Below, piece by piece: positions 10,727 to 22,890 of a stretch of DNA of 64,000 nt. Both the position numbers and the translations under genes were made by a program. The stretch comes from Bathynomus jamesi (taxonomy: Eukaryota > Arthropoda > Malacostraca > Isopoda > Cirolanidae). Numbering within the stretch: the first letter of the stretch is position 1; every line of letters begins with the position of its first letter. A model generated the notes under the pieces. It saw only the letters and a program-made list of their open reading frames with translations. It searched no databases and was not told the DNA's origin. The stretch spans positions 316,501 through 380,500 of the forward strand of contig JAJOZX010003313.1 in assembly GCA_023014485.1 (NCBI GenBank), read 5' to 3'.

Positions 10727-11649
10727 TATATATATAATCCTTTCACAGGAAAACACAAAGATCAAGTGTATGGTTAGGCCTACACATCTCTAGTCAATGG
10801 AATACAGCAGTGACACACTAATAACTTAACCAAACCTATACTATAAACTAATCTAACTTAATCTAAGCCCCCTCCCAAAAATAAAAATTAATAAACTTGT
10901 CGCTAGAATGCCTCGTTAATGAAATGGTCGTTGAACGATGAGGTTAGTAAAGAATAGGTTCTCACGTACACCGAAATCCAGAGAACAGTAGAAATGGATT
11001 TTGTAAACTGTTAGTGCGCGCGTACAGAGGTCACCATGTTTCGGGCTCTAATTAAAAACCAACGTAAAATTTAATTCTTTAATTAAATAAGGAAATATAT
11101 CAAGTTGCAGTAAATTTTCAAACAAAATATAATGTTATAAATTTTTCTTTTTTTATTTCATATTTACAACTACAAAAATTTGGAGAAATAAAATGCTCAC
11201 ACCCAATTTCTAACTTTTGTAGGAATTTCAAACTAATTCTAAATTCTTTTATACACGGACTGTGCGCATATACTGTATATATAAAAAAAAATTACATATT
11301 AAACGCAAACCGTATAAATTATGATCTATGAAAGTGCCGTGCCAAACTATGATGCCAATGTGCCTGTATATATTATTAGGCACTAATACCCTTCGCACTT
11401 TGTGTACGAAACTTATAAAAAATCTTTATACTGAAACGGAGAAACCTTTCAAAACCTTCTCTTCGTGTTTAAAAGAGTCTGTCTATGGCCTAAATAGGCT
11501 TTAATGAAATTAACCTCAGAACAACTAAACTCTCACAAACTTCATTAGACTTACGGCAGTTGTATGATTAACCTAAGTTATATGATTTCACGGAATCAAA
11601 AAGAGAATATATGCTATATAAGTATATACAAACCTGCACTAAATTTTAA

Positions 11650-11684
<35 letters not shown>

Positions 11685-12110
11685 TTGTCGTAAAAAATGG
11701 TTTTGCTTTTTCTTTTTTAAACGACACGTTCTGGTGATTGTTTCAGGGTGGAGTGGGAGGGGGGTGGGGGGTATCCTACCCAATATAAAATCAGTTTACA
11801 CAGAAAATAAATACAGTATACAGTTTCACTGAATTACTTTTTGTACGTTGTAACAACACAAGAATAGTATGCGTGTTTATTTTAAATATGGTATTAAAAT
11901 ACTTATTAAACTTAGACCTACAAGCTACAGCATAGGCCTAATAACCTTTTTCAGCTTCTTTTATATTACAAATAAAAAATATAGCTATAAAATAATTACT
12001 AAATGTTATAAAATCAAATAAAAATATCTAGCATGCGTATAAAAGTCATAAAGGGTTTTATATTTATTAATGTTAGGCCTGAGCCTGGAGCGATGTTTCT
12101 CAACCGCTTT
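10727..12110. other. AT-rich region, no gene; (GT)n at 11,654
   Basis: No coding frame with recognisable content. A (GT)n tract lies at about 11,654-11,680. Near 12,090 the text GATGTTTCTCAACCGCTTTT resembles a hAT element end (the common CAGTG-TTCTCAACC type), but no partner end was found. Confidence 0.4.
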
Positions 12111-12469
12111 TGTGCTGGTGACACCATTTTGGCAATAAATAAAAAAAAATCACAATCCTGTTTCCCTAAATGACGATGCAGCACGTACTTCAACTGCAAA
12201 AGCAACTCCCGGACTACCATACGTCCCACATGACGATGGAAAGCTTGGAAAGAAGCGTATACTTATTCCGTTTAATGAAAGGATGGTAATGTCCGCCAAA
12301 CTTGAAGGAAACCTAAACGATAAACTGATTGAACTTTCTTCTGACAAATGACCATCATTTGTCGTTACAATGCGTATTCGACGACCAAACTTCGTGATAG
12401 AATTAGCAAGATGCTCGTCTAGAATCAATCCAATAACACCTGATTCTTTAATGGAGTTCTCTCAGATAC

Positions 12470-12730
12470 AGTACACGTGTGTTAACATAACTCCACAAAG
12501 AAAAGTCCAAGAGGTTAACTCGCGTGATCAAGGTGGTATCCATTGCTGGAAAACATCAACATGAACGGGATCCACCTAAAGTTAACGTTTGGTGTGCTAC
12601 GTCACGTGACTACATAATCGCTCAATTTTTCTTTCACGATCGTAATGTGACTGGAGCGAACTATACTTAACATGTTACACGGCTACTTCACACTATGCCA
12701 TTGCTGTTCGCAACTTTTAGACACAACCAA
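12470..12730 (+). pseudogene. Mariner-like transposase remnant
   Basis: Broken plus-strand frames read PPKVNVWCATSRDYIIAQFF, then FHDRNVTGANY. This is the segment before the second catalytic Asp in DD41D-type mariner transposases (pattern PKVxVWCA...IGPFFF...TVT...Y). Stops and frameshifts are frequent and neither terminal repeats nor catalytic motifs could be placed, so it is an old fossil. Confidence 0.55.
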
Positions 12731-13074
12731 TAGCATGGCCACCTCAATCACCTTACTTAACCTCTCTCAATTTTTATCCATTCGGATATTTAAAACAGTT
12801 GTGCCTTATGCCAGTAGCCTGGCAGAGAACTCCAGTAAAGAAACAAAGTTCACTGGAACCATTACGCAAGAGAGCCTTCTAAATAATATGATTTGAAATG
12901 AATATATAATATCGGATGCAAACAATAATTTTGCTAATATCGGCATTATAACTGAGATGTAAATTGTTATATTGTTTGCAAATAATTTTTTTGTCTTTTT
13001 CATTTACTTTAATAATAAAGTATTAAACATATAACTTTAAAAATGTCTGATAATGGATAATATCAGGTGCAAAT

Positions 13075-13638
13075 TAGGGATGCACCGGATACCGGATCAC
13101 GATCCGGTATCCGGCCACTTCTTTAGTATCCGGCCGGATACCGGCTATCAAGTATGATCCGGCCGGATACCAGATAATTAATTAACATTTTAATCACATT
13201 TTGTTAATCAAAAACCTCATACTTCAAGTTTTTGTGTGTACTTTATTATGGTTAATGCCAGACGATTTTATTCAGCTGTGGGAAGAGCCGTGTGCAATAA
13301 AGGGCTAACTTTAACATGTATAGATTTTCTTTTAAACAAAAAACACACTAAAAGTTAGATTTCTCTAAAATTTATCAGAACTAGGTCCAATCAACTTTAA
13401 TCAACTCTAATCTGCATTTTTTTTTTTTAGGAGAATCAGAATTTTGTAAAATTAGTAGGAACCATAAAAGTTTATTAAACCACTAGTTAATTGCAAGTTT
13501 AAAATTTTATGCGCCTAAGAATACATGATCCAGCCAAATATCCGGCCATTTCTTGATCCCCGGTCGGATTATCCGGTATCCGGCAAAAAAAGGACAGATA
13601 TCCGGTATCCGGTTATATTGTGATCCGGTATATCCCTA
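13075..13638. mobile_element. hAT-type MITE with CCGGATA-repeating ends, copy 2
   Basis: Flanked by a perfect 8-bp direct repeat GTGCAAAT (13,067-13,074 and 13,639-13,646), the hAT target-duplication length. It begins TAGGGATGCACCGGATACCG and ends ATCCGGTATATCCCTA. The first and last 70-100 bp are built from reiterated GATCCGG, CCGGATA and TATCCGGC words that pair within and between ends. The 564-bp element has no coding sequence and must be mobilised in trans. Confidence 0.92.
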
Positions 13639-14252
13639 GTGCAAATATACTCTCGAATCAAATTACATATATAACATGTTGAAATATCAGGTGCAAATAT
13701 ATTCTTAACATTATCGTTATTATATTATTATCGTGTAGGCCCTATATATAATTATATAGTTAATGGCAAATGGCATGATATAAACTTCATACCTATAAGC
13801 CTACCATACATCAGAAACATCTTTCACATATAGTACAAGCTACAATTAATTACATTAATGATCTTTGGTAGACTTTAAGACCACAATTTCCTATTGTCAA
13901 GTTACATAAAAATACAAAACTTTAAAAAAATAAGGTATCTCGAAATGTCGCTCTGTTTGCAATGCGCGTTAGTCACTAATAACACAGGCCTGCGAATGAG
14001 AACTTTGTACGAGTTGTTTTCTTACTAATAACTGATTTTATATAACTCAACTACGTTGATTTCGAATAAGGTGTCCATTTTTTTTCTATCACGTAAGATT
14101 TTCTGCAAACTGGAAGGGAAAAAACAACAACATAAATAAATATTATTTATTTCAATTTACATTAGGTATCTATTTCGCTTGGTTATACTAGTTACAAATG
14201 CAAACAAATTTAAAAAGAAAGAAGACTATTAACGTCAATTACATATTCATCT

Positions 14253-15968
14253 TTATTTGTCCTGAGTTTTTTCGTGAGATTTATGCCTTTCAATCTCGAA
14301 TGTACGCGCTGTTCCTTTTCTTTTACGTAATAATTCTGGAGTATCTCGTTTCAACATCCAGCAGTAATCAGCCATCATGCTGATGTCCCACCTTCCCTGA
14401 TATCTCTTCTCAATTTCTTTGATGTCTTGGTGAAACCGTTCTCCTTGTTCTCGCTGAGTGCTCCGAGATTCTCAGGGAAGTAATCCAAGTGTGAATGTAA
14501 GAAATGTAATTTTAAACTCATATTATAACCCCACTCTTTGAACTTATTTAGCATTTTGTCCACAATGTTTCGGTAATTTGGGTCCTTGTTGTTCCCCAAA
14601 AATTTGCTGATAACATTCTTAAAAGCAATCCACGCTTCTTTCTCAAGATTGGATGAACACTTTGAAAGAACAATGAACAAAGTCAGTTTTCTAATCTGGG
14701 GACCAACGAAAATTCCTTCTTTCAATTTTGCTTCCGAAAGAGTTGGGAATTTACCACAAAGATACTTAAAACAATCTCCATCTTCGTTCAAGGTATTAAC
14801 AAATTGCTTCATTAAGCCCAATTTTATGTGAAGCGGAGGTAAAAGGACTTTCTCCGTGTCAACCAAACTTTCACGTTGAATATTTTTAGAACCAGGTGTC
14901 AGATTGACTGTGCGTGGCCAATGGCCATTCCTTTTTTATCCAGTGCCGAGTTCTTCCTCGGCTATCCCATTCACACAAAAAACATGGAAACTTCGTATAA
15001 CCTGGTTGTTGACCTAACAACATATAAATCACTTTTAAGTCTCCACAAAGTAGCCAACCGTGTTCCTTGTATTTAACCTTAGCTAGAAGCAGCTCAATAT
15101 TTTCGTACGTTTCCTTCAAGTGAACCGAATGAGCCACAGGAACGGATGCATACAAGTTACCGTTGTGAAGAAGGACGCCTTTTGCACTTCTTTTGGAGGA
15201 ATCAATGAAAAGCCTCCACTCATTCGGGTCATAGACTGCAGCGCCTAGCTTAAGTATTAGTTCCGAAACATTGTTGCAATATACCAGTGAATTTTCTTGA
15301 GAAAAATATTGGATAAATTCTTTTTCTCGATTTCTGTACCAGTAAAATGACGTCCCGGGAGAAAGCAAGTCTTTGCACGAAGTCTGGATCCCAAAATCTC
15401 TGAAGAATCCTTCGGAAGACACAAATCTCTTACCAAATCATTAAGTTCACTTTGTGTAAACAATTGGGGTTCACCAGATGTTTCGGTTTGAAAACAATCA
15501 ATATCATCGTTTCCATTGTCATCAGACACCAAATCAGGTGAAATTACAGCATATCAAGAGTATTTGGTTTAGTAGGTACAGGTATACCAGGTCCATGAGC
15601 AACAGGTCTTATAGCAGACAAAGTTTGGATAAGAAATTTCCTTTTTATTTTTAGTATTGTAGCCTTGCACGTTACATAAACAAAAATAGCAGTCATTGCT
15701 GTGATTTCTAGGCTCACGCCAGACCATTGGATTCCCAAAAGGTAAAGAATCCCTTTTACCTTTACTCCACAGTCTAAGTTGTTCAACACAAACGCTGCAA
15801 ACTATGTGGAGCCCATGATTTGTCTTGATCCCCAAGTTTCATTTCGAAGTACGCATAATATGCTTTCTTGACGAAGTCTGTAATATCTCGCCTTTGTTTT
15901 TTCACAGTAAATTTTCCACAAATATAACGGAAAATGTTTGGGCTATTTACACACCTTCTGGTTGCCAT
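14253..15968 (-). pseudogene. Broken copy of a repetitive arthropod gene family of unknown function
   Basis: Successive minus-strand frames form one long degenerate gene. The N-terminus (15,783-15,968) reads MATRRCVNSPNIFRYICGKF and GDQDKSWAPH. Next come a Cys-rich stretch (VCSVCVEQL) and MVWREPRNHSNDCYFC. A central block (14,886-15,422) has DPNEWRLFIDSSKRSAKGVL, YKEHGWLLCGDLKVI and FPCFLCEWDSRGR. The C-terminal block (14,375-14,866) has LLPPLHIKLGLMKQFV, FLGNNKDPNYRNI and SHLDYFPENLG, running past its frame into YQGRWDISMMADYCW and a stop at 14,253-14,255. At least four frameshifts or stops separate the blocks. From memory I believe near-identical blocks occur in many unannotated arthropod proteins, suggesting a mobile or domesticated family. 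I know no assigned function and see no terminal repeats. Confidence 0.7.
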
Positions 15969-16387
15969 AGCGACAAATAAACAAATTTCAAAAGAGAAAT
16001 ATAGTCACCGCGCACCTTTGCATAATAAAAACTATAACCTCGCACGCAGACTCATCTCGTGGCTTGTCAATCACTTATATAGTAGCGGTGCTTTCTCGAA
16101 TGTTCGAGAAGACGCTATGACGTCACTTCTGATCTGGAAGCATTTATAGGCAGTAGTTTTCAATCAAAATTTAATCGAGTCAATTTTAATGAAAATTATG
16201 TAATATGACATTTTGTGAAAAATCTGTACGTGATGGCGAAAAATGAATATTATTTTCGGAACCAGCGTACAAAAATTACTATAAAGTGATAAAATATTTC
16301 GGACAACAAAACCATCGCAGGCCTGTGTAATTAGCCATTCAGAAATTATACGATCAACACTCAGTGAGTAAGTACAATCTTGAAATA

Positions 16388-17670
16388 TCAGGTCATCCCA
16401 TAAGTAATGTCGTTTTTTACGATAGATTAAGTTTAAATTAGTCCTACTCGGTTTAAGCATAAATTTTCCGGAGGTTATATCTAAGAGAAGATCTATCGTG
16501 TTTCGCTACATACTTTACAGACCTTGACCAGTGAAGACGTGTGTTTTGCTTAATGTGAATTGTGAACCCCTCATAAATATGGCGGTATCAGAAGAGCATA
16601 TCAGGCATATAATGCTTTTTGAGTTCAAAAAAGGGAATAGTGCTATTGAAGCAACGCGAAACATTCAGGAAGTTTATGGCAACGATATTCTGCATGTGAG
16701 GAAATGTCAAAGATGGTTTCAAAAGTTTAGGAATGGTGACTGCTGTTTGACAGATGCAGCACGCTCTGGACACCCTGCTGAGTTTGATGATGACCTGCTG
16801 TTAGCCGCACTTGAAGAAGACTGTTCAACAACTGTCGAAGAATTGGCCCAGAAACTCAATTCATCCCCGTCCACCATCCATCGACATTTGCACAACGCGG
16901 GAAAGTGCCTAAGTTAGGAAAATGGGTGCCACATGAATTGTCGGTCGACAATCTGAGGATGCGGGTAAACATTAGCACAGCTCTTCATTCCCGTGAACTC
17001 CAAGATCCGTTTTTGCACCGTTTAGGGACTGTTGATGAAAAGTGGATACTGTACCAGGATGTTAAGGCCGTCGACAGTGGGTTTGTGCCGGAGAACCAGC
17101 GACACCACAGTCAAAACCAAATCTTCACCCTCGGAAGGTGTTGCTTAGTGTTTGGTGGGATAAAGGTGGTGTAATACACTTTGAAACCTTACCACACAAC
17201 CAAACAATCACCGCTCAAGTCTACTGTCAACAACTGGATCGACTGAACACTGCACTAAAAGAGGACCTTCTTTGGTTAATCGGAAAGGAATCGTGTTCCA
17301 CCACGACAACGCACGTCCTCATACCGCTCGGATCACTTCTACAAAAATTGAAGAGCTTGGGTGGGAAAAACTTCCACATCCTCCATATTCTCCAGACCTT
17401 GCGCCTTCAGATTATCATCTCTTCAGGAGTCTGCAAAACTATCTTGACGAGAAACAGTATACTTCTTTAGATGAACTGCACACCAGTCTTTGTACGTTTT
17501 TTGCCTCAAAACCGCCTGAATTTTATAAACATGGCATTGAAAAGCTTGTAGGACGTTGGCAGAGTGTCATTAATTCAGATGGAAAATGTATACTAGATTA
17601 AAAAGTTTGTTGAATTTTTTTTTGTCCTTAAAATTCAGATCTAAAAAACATTACTTATGGGATGACCTGA
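16388..17670 (+). mobile_element. Mariner (DD34D) transposon, decayed
   Basis: TA at 16,386-16,387 and 17,671-17,672 flanks inverted repeats TCAGGTCATCCCATAAGTAA (23 bp with the following TGT). At 1,283 bp it has the normal mariner size, with a single plus-strand transposase broken by frameshifts. Confidence 0.93.
16579..17601 (+). pseudogene. Mariner DD34D transposase with at least three frameshifts
   Basis: Starts MAVSEEHIRHIMLFEFKKG, the HTH_48-type N-terminal domain, with CQRWFQKFRNGD and the second helix-turn-helix STIHRHLHNAGKC before the first break near 16,910. The following frame gives KWVPHELS, the linker motif of mariners, and TVDEKWILY, where the first catalytic Asp lies. Another break near 17,140 gives LLSVWWDKGGVIHFE. 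The last frame (17,272-17,601) has FHHDNARPHTA and PHPPYSPDLAPSDYHLF. I count 34 residues between the last two aspartates, the classical mariner DD34D spacing. Every domain is present and in order but the reading frame is lost. Confidence 0.92.
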
Positions 17671-17674
17671 TATT

Positions 17675-18340
17675 TTGCTAAATCATCTTCACATCATAAC
17701 TGTCCATGTTATCATAAATACTTGAAATATTGCGGGTATATTAAAATGAGAAATAAGAACTGCATGAAATGAGAAATATAAAGTTATTGGGCTAATGTAT
17801 GGTGCCCAGGAAATCTTGTTCTGGCAACTGTGTCTGACTGTGTGACCCGGCAAGTGTAAACACACAGCGTGTCGGTGTTGTGGTGTGGCCGCGTGTGATA
17901 GATGAACGTGCTTAATGCTTAATTTAATTCCCTTTTATTAGGTAAGTGAAGTGAGCTATGTCTTTGTTTATTAATTTTGAGTAGAATCTTGCTTTTCCTT
18001 ATAGATTTCAAAAACAGAAGAGATACAGGCTAGTGTGAGGCTACGGTAAGTTACCTTTGGAAGAGCTTTAGGCCTAGGCTTGGCTAGATTGTTGAGCCTT
18101 CCCAAAGCATGGAGGAGCTTATTCGTAAAAGATTTCGAAGTGAGTATCTGCACCTAGAGGTGCAAATACCGCATTCGTTATTTGCATCCGAATATCACAC
18201 CTCTGGGTGCAAATACCTTCAGCCTAACAATCTTAAGGCCTCGTGAGGCCTCCCCTAAAAAGGCCTCGGCCTCGAGGCCTTTGAAAAATGTATGTCCTCG
18301 GCTTCGAGGCCTGAGGCCAGGCCTCGTCCCCATGCCTGCT

Positions 18341-18398
<58 letters not shown>

Positions 18399-18780
18399 TC
18401 GAGACCAGGGGCTCCGGGCCGAAAATGCTTGCAGAATTGGACTGGCGCTGTGTTGCCACGAGCGCTTCGGGTACGTAATAACCCCATTTCAGTCCAATAT
18501 AATCATTACAAAAATCGCATTTATAGCCGAATATTGACGCCCTAAAGTGACAAAAATAACTGAAAACTTTCCTTCATTCTTACTCATGTAATTTTTTTGG
18601 CCAAATTTAGAGGCTTATAACACTCCACGAGTAAAAAAGTAGCAACTGAGCTTTAATTGTAAAATAAATGAGACGCGTACGAAATACACATTTTCTTCCA
18701 TTATATATCTTCTTGCGTATCTCTCTGACTCTTGGTCATCCTCTTTTCGGGATTTCGGTGAAACTTTTGCTATTGCGCTA
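17675..18780. other. No gene; GAGGCC-rich hAT-like end and CA/TA microsatellite
   Basis: At 18,235-18,340 the sequence is GC-rich and built of GAGGCCTCG, GGCCTCGGCC and similar words. This is the same word set found at the ends of the hAT element at 31.5-34.9 kb, so it may be a solo end of that family. A (CA)n(TA)n tract follows at about 18,342-18,396. Frames over this area are composition artefacts. Confidence 0.5.
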
Positions 18781-19870
18781 GACATATCAAAGCTTTTGAT
18801 AGAGTCTGACGCAAATCTTTAATTTCCAAACTGCCCTCCTTCGGTTTCTATCGTTCTATCAGTGCCTTCATCTCTAATTTCCTTTCTGGCCGTTCTATAG
18901 CTGCGGTTGTAGATGGCCATTGTTCTTCTCCTAAAGCTATCAACAGTGGTGTTCCTTAGGGTTCTGTCTCGTCACCCACTCTTTTCTATTTAGTTATTAA
19001 TGATATTTTAATTCGCACTTCCTGTCCTATTCACTCCTATGCCGATGACTCCACTCTTTACTTCTCCACCCGCTTCCCAGAGCGTCCTTCACAGCAGTCA
19101 CTCCATGATTCGCGTGGGGCGGCTATGGTACACCTGACCCACGATCTTTCTGCTATATCTGATTGGGGCAGAGAAAACCTCGTTGCTTTCAATGCCTCAA
19201 AAACTCAGTTCCTTCACCCGTCTACTCGTCACAATCTTCCACACGACTATCCCCTTCCTTACCTTCAGCAGCAACACAACTCTCTCCTTCTTCTTCTATT
19301 AACAGTCTTGGCGTTTTCTTTTCTCGGGATCTTTCCTGGAAAGATCGCGTATACTCTCTTTCCAAAACAGTTTCTAAGAGGTTAGGTGTGCTGGGCCGCC
19401 TCCGCGGTGGTTTCTTCACTACCACTCAGTTGCTGTCTTTGTACAGGGTTCTTGTTCGCCCTTGTATGGAGTATGCTTCTCGTGTGTGGGGTGGCTCAAC
19501 CCACACAACCGTACTTGACCGGGTGGACTCAAAAGTTTTCATTTCATCAATTCCCCGCCTCTTACTCACTGTCTTCAATCCCTCTCTCTTCGCCGCAATG
19601 TTGCCTCACTCTCTCTTTACTATCGCTATCATAACGGACATTGCTCTTCTGAACTCTGTAACTGCGTGCCTCCTCCTTTAAGGAGAGTACGCAGTACCAG
19701 ACTTTCTACACTTTCTCATTCCTTTTCATCTACTCAACCAGTCAACTCTGGAACAATCCTCCTCAATCCATCTTTCCTCCTGTCTATAACCTCCCATCTT
19801 TCAAACGCCGCGTGTCTAGGCATCTTCAAAACCTCAGACATTGATTTTGGCCCTCTTCTTCTTCTATGAA
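18780..19870 (+). pseudogene. LINE reverse transcriptase, decayed (Jockey-like)
   Basis: Plus-strand broken frames give a non-LTR reverse transcriptase. Motifs in order are DISKAFD (18,780s), FISNFLSGRSIAAVVDGHCS, NSGVPQGSV with one change, and HSYADDSTLYFS with the catalytic YADD at about 19,038-19,049. SDWGRENLVAFNASKTQFL and LYRVLVRPCMEYASRVWGGS follow from the C-terminal thumb and connection region. It ends in CT-rich sequence and a (TA)n tail at 19,918. The 5' half with the endonuclease is absent, as usual for truncated insertions. Another copy of the 3' end lies at 30,235-30,460. Clade is a guess from memory of related sequences. Confidence 0.85.
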
Positions 19871-20261
19871 GGGGAGGGGTGCTTTTGCGGGCATTTCCCT
19901 TGGCCCCCTCCTTCCTGGTATATATATATATATAATATATATATATATGACGTTCATATCTCATTCTATGATGCTTTCTACCTCTTCTAAATCCTTTCTC
20001 ATTTCGATTCCGTAAAAAGAAAAAAAAAATACAATTACGACATAAATATGCAAACATTAAAACGTGATTTTGGAATTATGAAAGATTTTATTATAATCTA
20101 AGAACAAAACTTTTTAATCGTCATGAAACGTACATACAGTAACACACACACACACACATTATTCCGTACACAGTTGCAATACAACTTTCTCTGTTTCCTG
20201 AATAATAAAAACTCACAATTAATAATTAATTAAAATTATAAAAGAAAAAAGCATGTTAAAT
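19871..20261. other. LINE 3' tail, (TA)n, then AT-rich sequence
   Basis: GGGCATTTCCCTTGGCCCCC and a (TA)n stretch finish the LINE. A (CA)n tract lies near 20,140. No gene seen. Confidence 0.5.
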
Positions 20262-20400
20262 TATAGCCAGTAGCCGTCTCTGGAAAATGGGTAACGCCAT
20301 TTCCCTGTAAACCGAGATCGGGGGTTCGACTCCGGATGGTGCTGATAATAATAATCCATATCAGCGCAATGGCCTTCATTGAGTATTCTTGTTAAATAAT
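20262..20400 (+). repeat. tRNA-derived SINE, family B
   Basis: The A-box-like AAAATGGGTAACGCC and B-box GGGGGTTCGACTCC are followed by a TGCTGATAATAATAATCC body and AGCGCAATGGCC. The copy at 22,728-22,890 has the same order (GGGGGTTCGATTCC, TGCTGGTAATAATAAT, ACGCAATGGGCCGC). Not a functional tRNA: the arms do not pair well and the anticodon stem is not recognisable. Confidence 0.65.
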
Positions 20401-20684
20401 AACTCAAATTGAGATATATATATATATATATTAACTTAAAAAACCCTATAAAATGTTATTGTTAAGATAAATGACAATTTTCCAGTTTTTCCTTGTTTTT
20501 TTTTTGGTTTTTTTAATAAAACTTTCTGACTCTTATACAATCATCATTAACGTACAGTCAATTAAGAAAAATCTTGTCGTCAAAGACAAATATCAGAAAG
20601 AAACGTAAGAGTTTCGCAACACGATTTTTTTTAAGACTATACACAAATTTCATTCCATCACCACGCTTTTACCTCGCATCTCTC

Positions 20685-20968
20685 CAGTGGCGTAGCGCGG
20701 GTCTCCGGCGCCCCGGGGCCAGTGCTTCCATTTGCGCTCCCCCCCCCCCTCCTTTCCCGGAATAATAATAACGCATCAAACACCTTGGAAATTAATGTAA
20801 GTTAGCAGGAAAAGACAACAGTTAATGATTTACATATCTTCATCGCGCAATATTATGATGCTCAATACTTTAAAGGTCAAGGTCAACGTTTCAAATATTA
20901 ATGCAATATATGGCAATGCCCGCGCCCGCGGCCATGGCCCCCTACCGCTCCTCCTCGCTACACCACCG
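20685..20968. mobile_element. hAT-like MITE, GC-rich
   Basis: Begins CAGTGGCGTAGCGCGGG and ends CCTCCTCGCTACACCACCG, an inverted-repeat pair. Eight bases on each side match at 7 of 8 positions (CATCTCTC and CATTTCTC), the hAT target-duplication size. The interior has a C-rich run and no coding content. Confidence 0.7.
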
Positions 20969-21617
20969 CATTTCTCGCAACGTTGCGCGCGCTTTCAAAT
21001 GTGGAAGAGGATCCCCATCGGTGAGACGAGTCAAAATGGATCTACAAATTCGGTTCTACCACACTCCGCTCCGCTAACTAAAAAAAAGCCACCACCACAA
21101 CTTTATTTTCCTCTTTAGTATTTAGCAATTACATTTTTATAATGAAACCAAACTTAAAAGCGGTGACCAACCAAGTTGGTTGGTTGGAGATTGGTTTCAG
21201 GGTGCGAAGACCCTCGCTCGATTCCCACCTCCGTCGCGGTTGGAGTTGATCCGACTCATACTCCGTAATTGCTCAGGTTCGCGTAAATCTCAATAATTCG
21301 TGCCCACCCCGTCCCTGTAGGAACCGAAGGTTTTGAATGTCCGGATGAAAAACCGATTTGGGTGAAGCGCATAATCCACCGCGCTGCGCATCAAACTACA
21401 ATCACCAATTTTAGAAATTATTTTTATATTACAAATTTGTAATAACTCAGAAATAAGAGGCGATTTACACGCATGTTCTTTAATAAAAATTAAAGTAAAT
21501 ACGAAAAGTTCATTGACAGAAAAAAAATAACCCATAAATACAAATAGTAAAAAAAAAAAAAAAAAAATAGAACAAACTAAAAACACGAGTAATTAGTAAT
21601 AATAATAAAACAAATAT

Positions 21618-21840
21618 GGATTATCTGAAGACTAAAACTAAAGTCCCCAATGTCAATCGCCCTTGACAATTGGTTAGGTTTAGTTGTGATATTTTAATTG
21701 TTTTCTGTATGTATATATATTGACGATTGGTTAGGTTAAGTCGTGATATTTTCGTTAGTTTTAACGAAAATATCATGACTAAACCTAATCAATCGTTAAG
21801 GGCGATTGACATTGGGGGGGCTTTAGTCTTCAGGTGATCC
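21618..21840. mobile_element. MITE, near-perfect inverted repeat
   Basis: The ends GGATTATCTGAAGACTA and TAGTCTTCAGGTGATCC pair, and the pairing continues through CAATGTCAATCGCCCTTGAC. At the centre GATATTTTCGTTAGTTTTAA runs into its complement. The core GGTTAGGTTAAGTCGTGATA is shared with the MITE at 29,690-30,221. Confidence 0.8.
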
Positions 21841-22634
21841 AAAAATATACACCGTATTCTATACGCTCTATTAGGTATTATTAATAAGAAAATGAGGTCT
21901 TAAAACTCGGATAACACTTTTTCGCATTCAGCACAAATATTTCCACACGATAAAAGACCTTTCAATACAATATATGAAAAGAGAAAACGAAAATCTAGAT
22001 CATCATTTACACATTCATTCACAATCCTTCTTTTCAAAGGAAAAAAAAGACTCATTTGCGTAAATTTTATTATGATTTTAATTAATGGTTTTTATTATGA
22101 AAATAAAAACATTTTTCCATTTATAAACAAACAAATAAGTAAATATTTACGTAACATTTTTTTTTTCCTCAACCCACAAAAAGTATCGTGCAATTTATAG
22201 TTATAAATTCCCGAAGGCCAAGATTCTTACGTCCGCAGTTGCTACAACAGCGGATAAAAGGTGGAGATTGGGATGGGGGACCTTTATCCATATACGCTTC
22301 GTACCTCACTCGACGAAATAAAATTGCGATTACTTCAGTTTTTCTAAGTTTTCCCTCGTAAACAAATCGCAATTGAATGCCACCGAGTCAATACCAGCGA
22401 TACTTCCCAAATCTTTTTGTATAGCAAAACACTTCCACACTCCTCCGGTTACGCTACGTTTGCCATCAGGACGATAGACAAACGTCATTTCTAGCCAAAG
22501 GTCCCATGAGAGGTAAATAAGGGGGAACCGCATCCCGTGTCTGACATTTCTAAATAATTGTTATCTTCCACGCGAGCAACATAATTGGCTAAGGATTACT
22601 TACCATTCAGTACCTACCAAATAAAGCGCATATA
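21841..22634. other. No gene recognised
   Basis: AT-rich sequence with two short minus-strand frames (22,169-22,533) lacking any familiar motif. Confidence 0.4.
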
Positions 22635-22707
22635 CAGGGTGGCTCAAGTAGTCCCACTGAGTTTTGTTAAAAGAAATAACGGGGCCACTTTATCTTAGGC
22701 CACCCTG
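22635..22707. mobile_element. Minimal mariner-type MITE
   Basis: A 73-bp unit between TA dinucleotides. CAGGGTGGCTCAAGTAG at the left pairs imperfectly with the complement of CTTAGGCCACCCTG at the right. Confidence 0.5.
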
Positions 22708-22727
22708 TGTATATATATATCTATAAT

Positions 22728-22890
22728 CTCCGAAGCTCAATGGGTAATAGTTTCCTTATAAGAGAAGTGAAGACACAGAGGTCGGGGGTTCGATTCCCAA
22801 TTGCTGGTAATAATAATAATAATAATTACCAAGAAGTTAACGCAATGGGCCGCATTTGTTGGCCTGAGCGCCGTGCCACTTTTTGGCCTT
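22728..22890 (+). repeat. tRNA-derived SINE, family B
   Basis: GAAGCTCAATGGGTAATAG resembles an A box and GGGGGTTCGATTCCC is a good B box. A (TAA)n stretch and the ACGCAATGGGCCGC body follow, matching the copy at 20,262. Confidence 0.7.
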
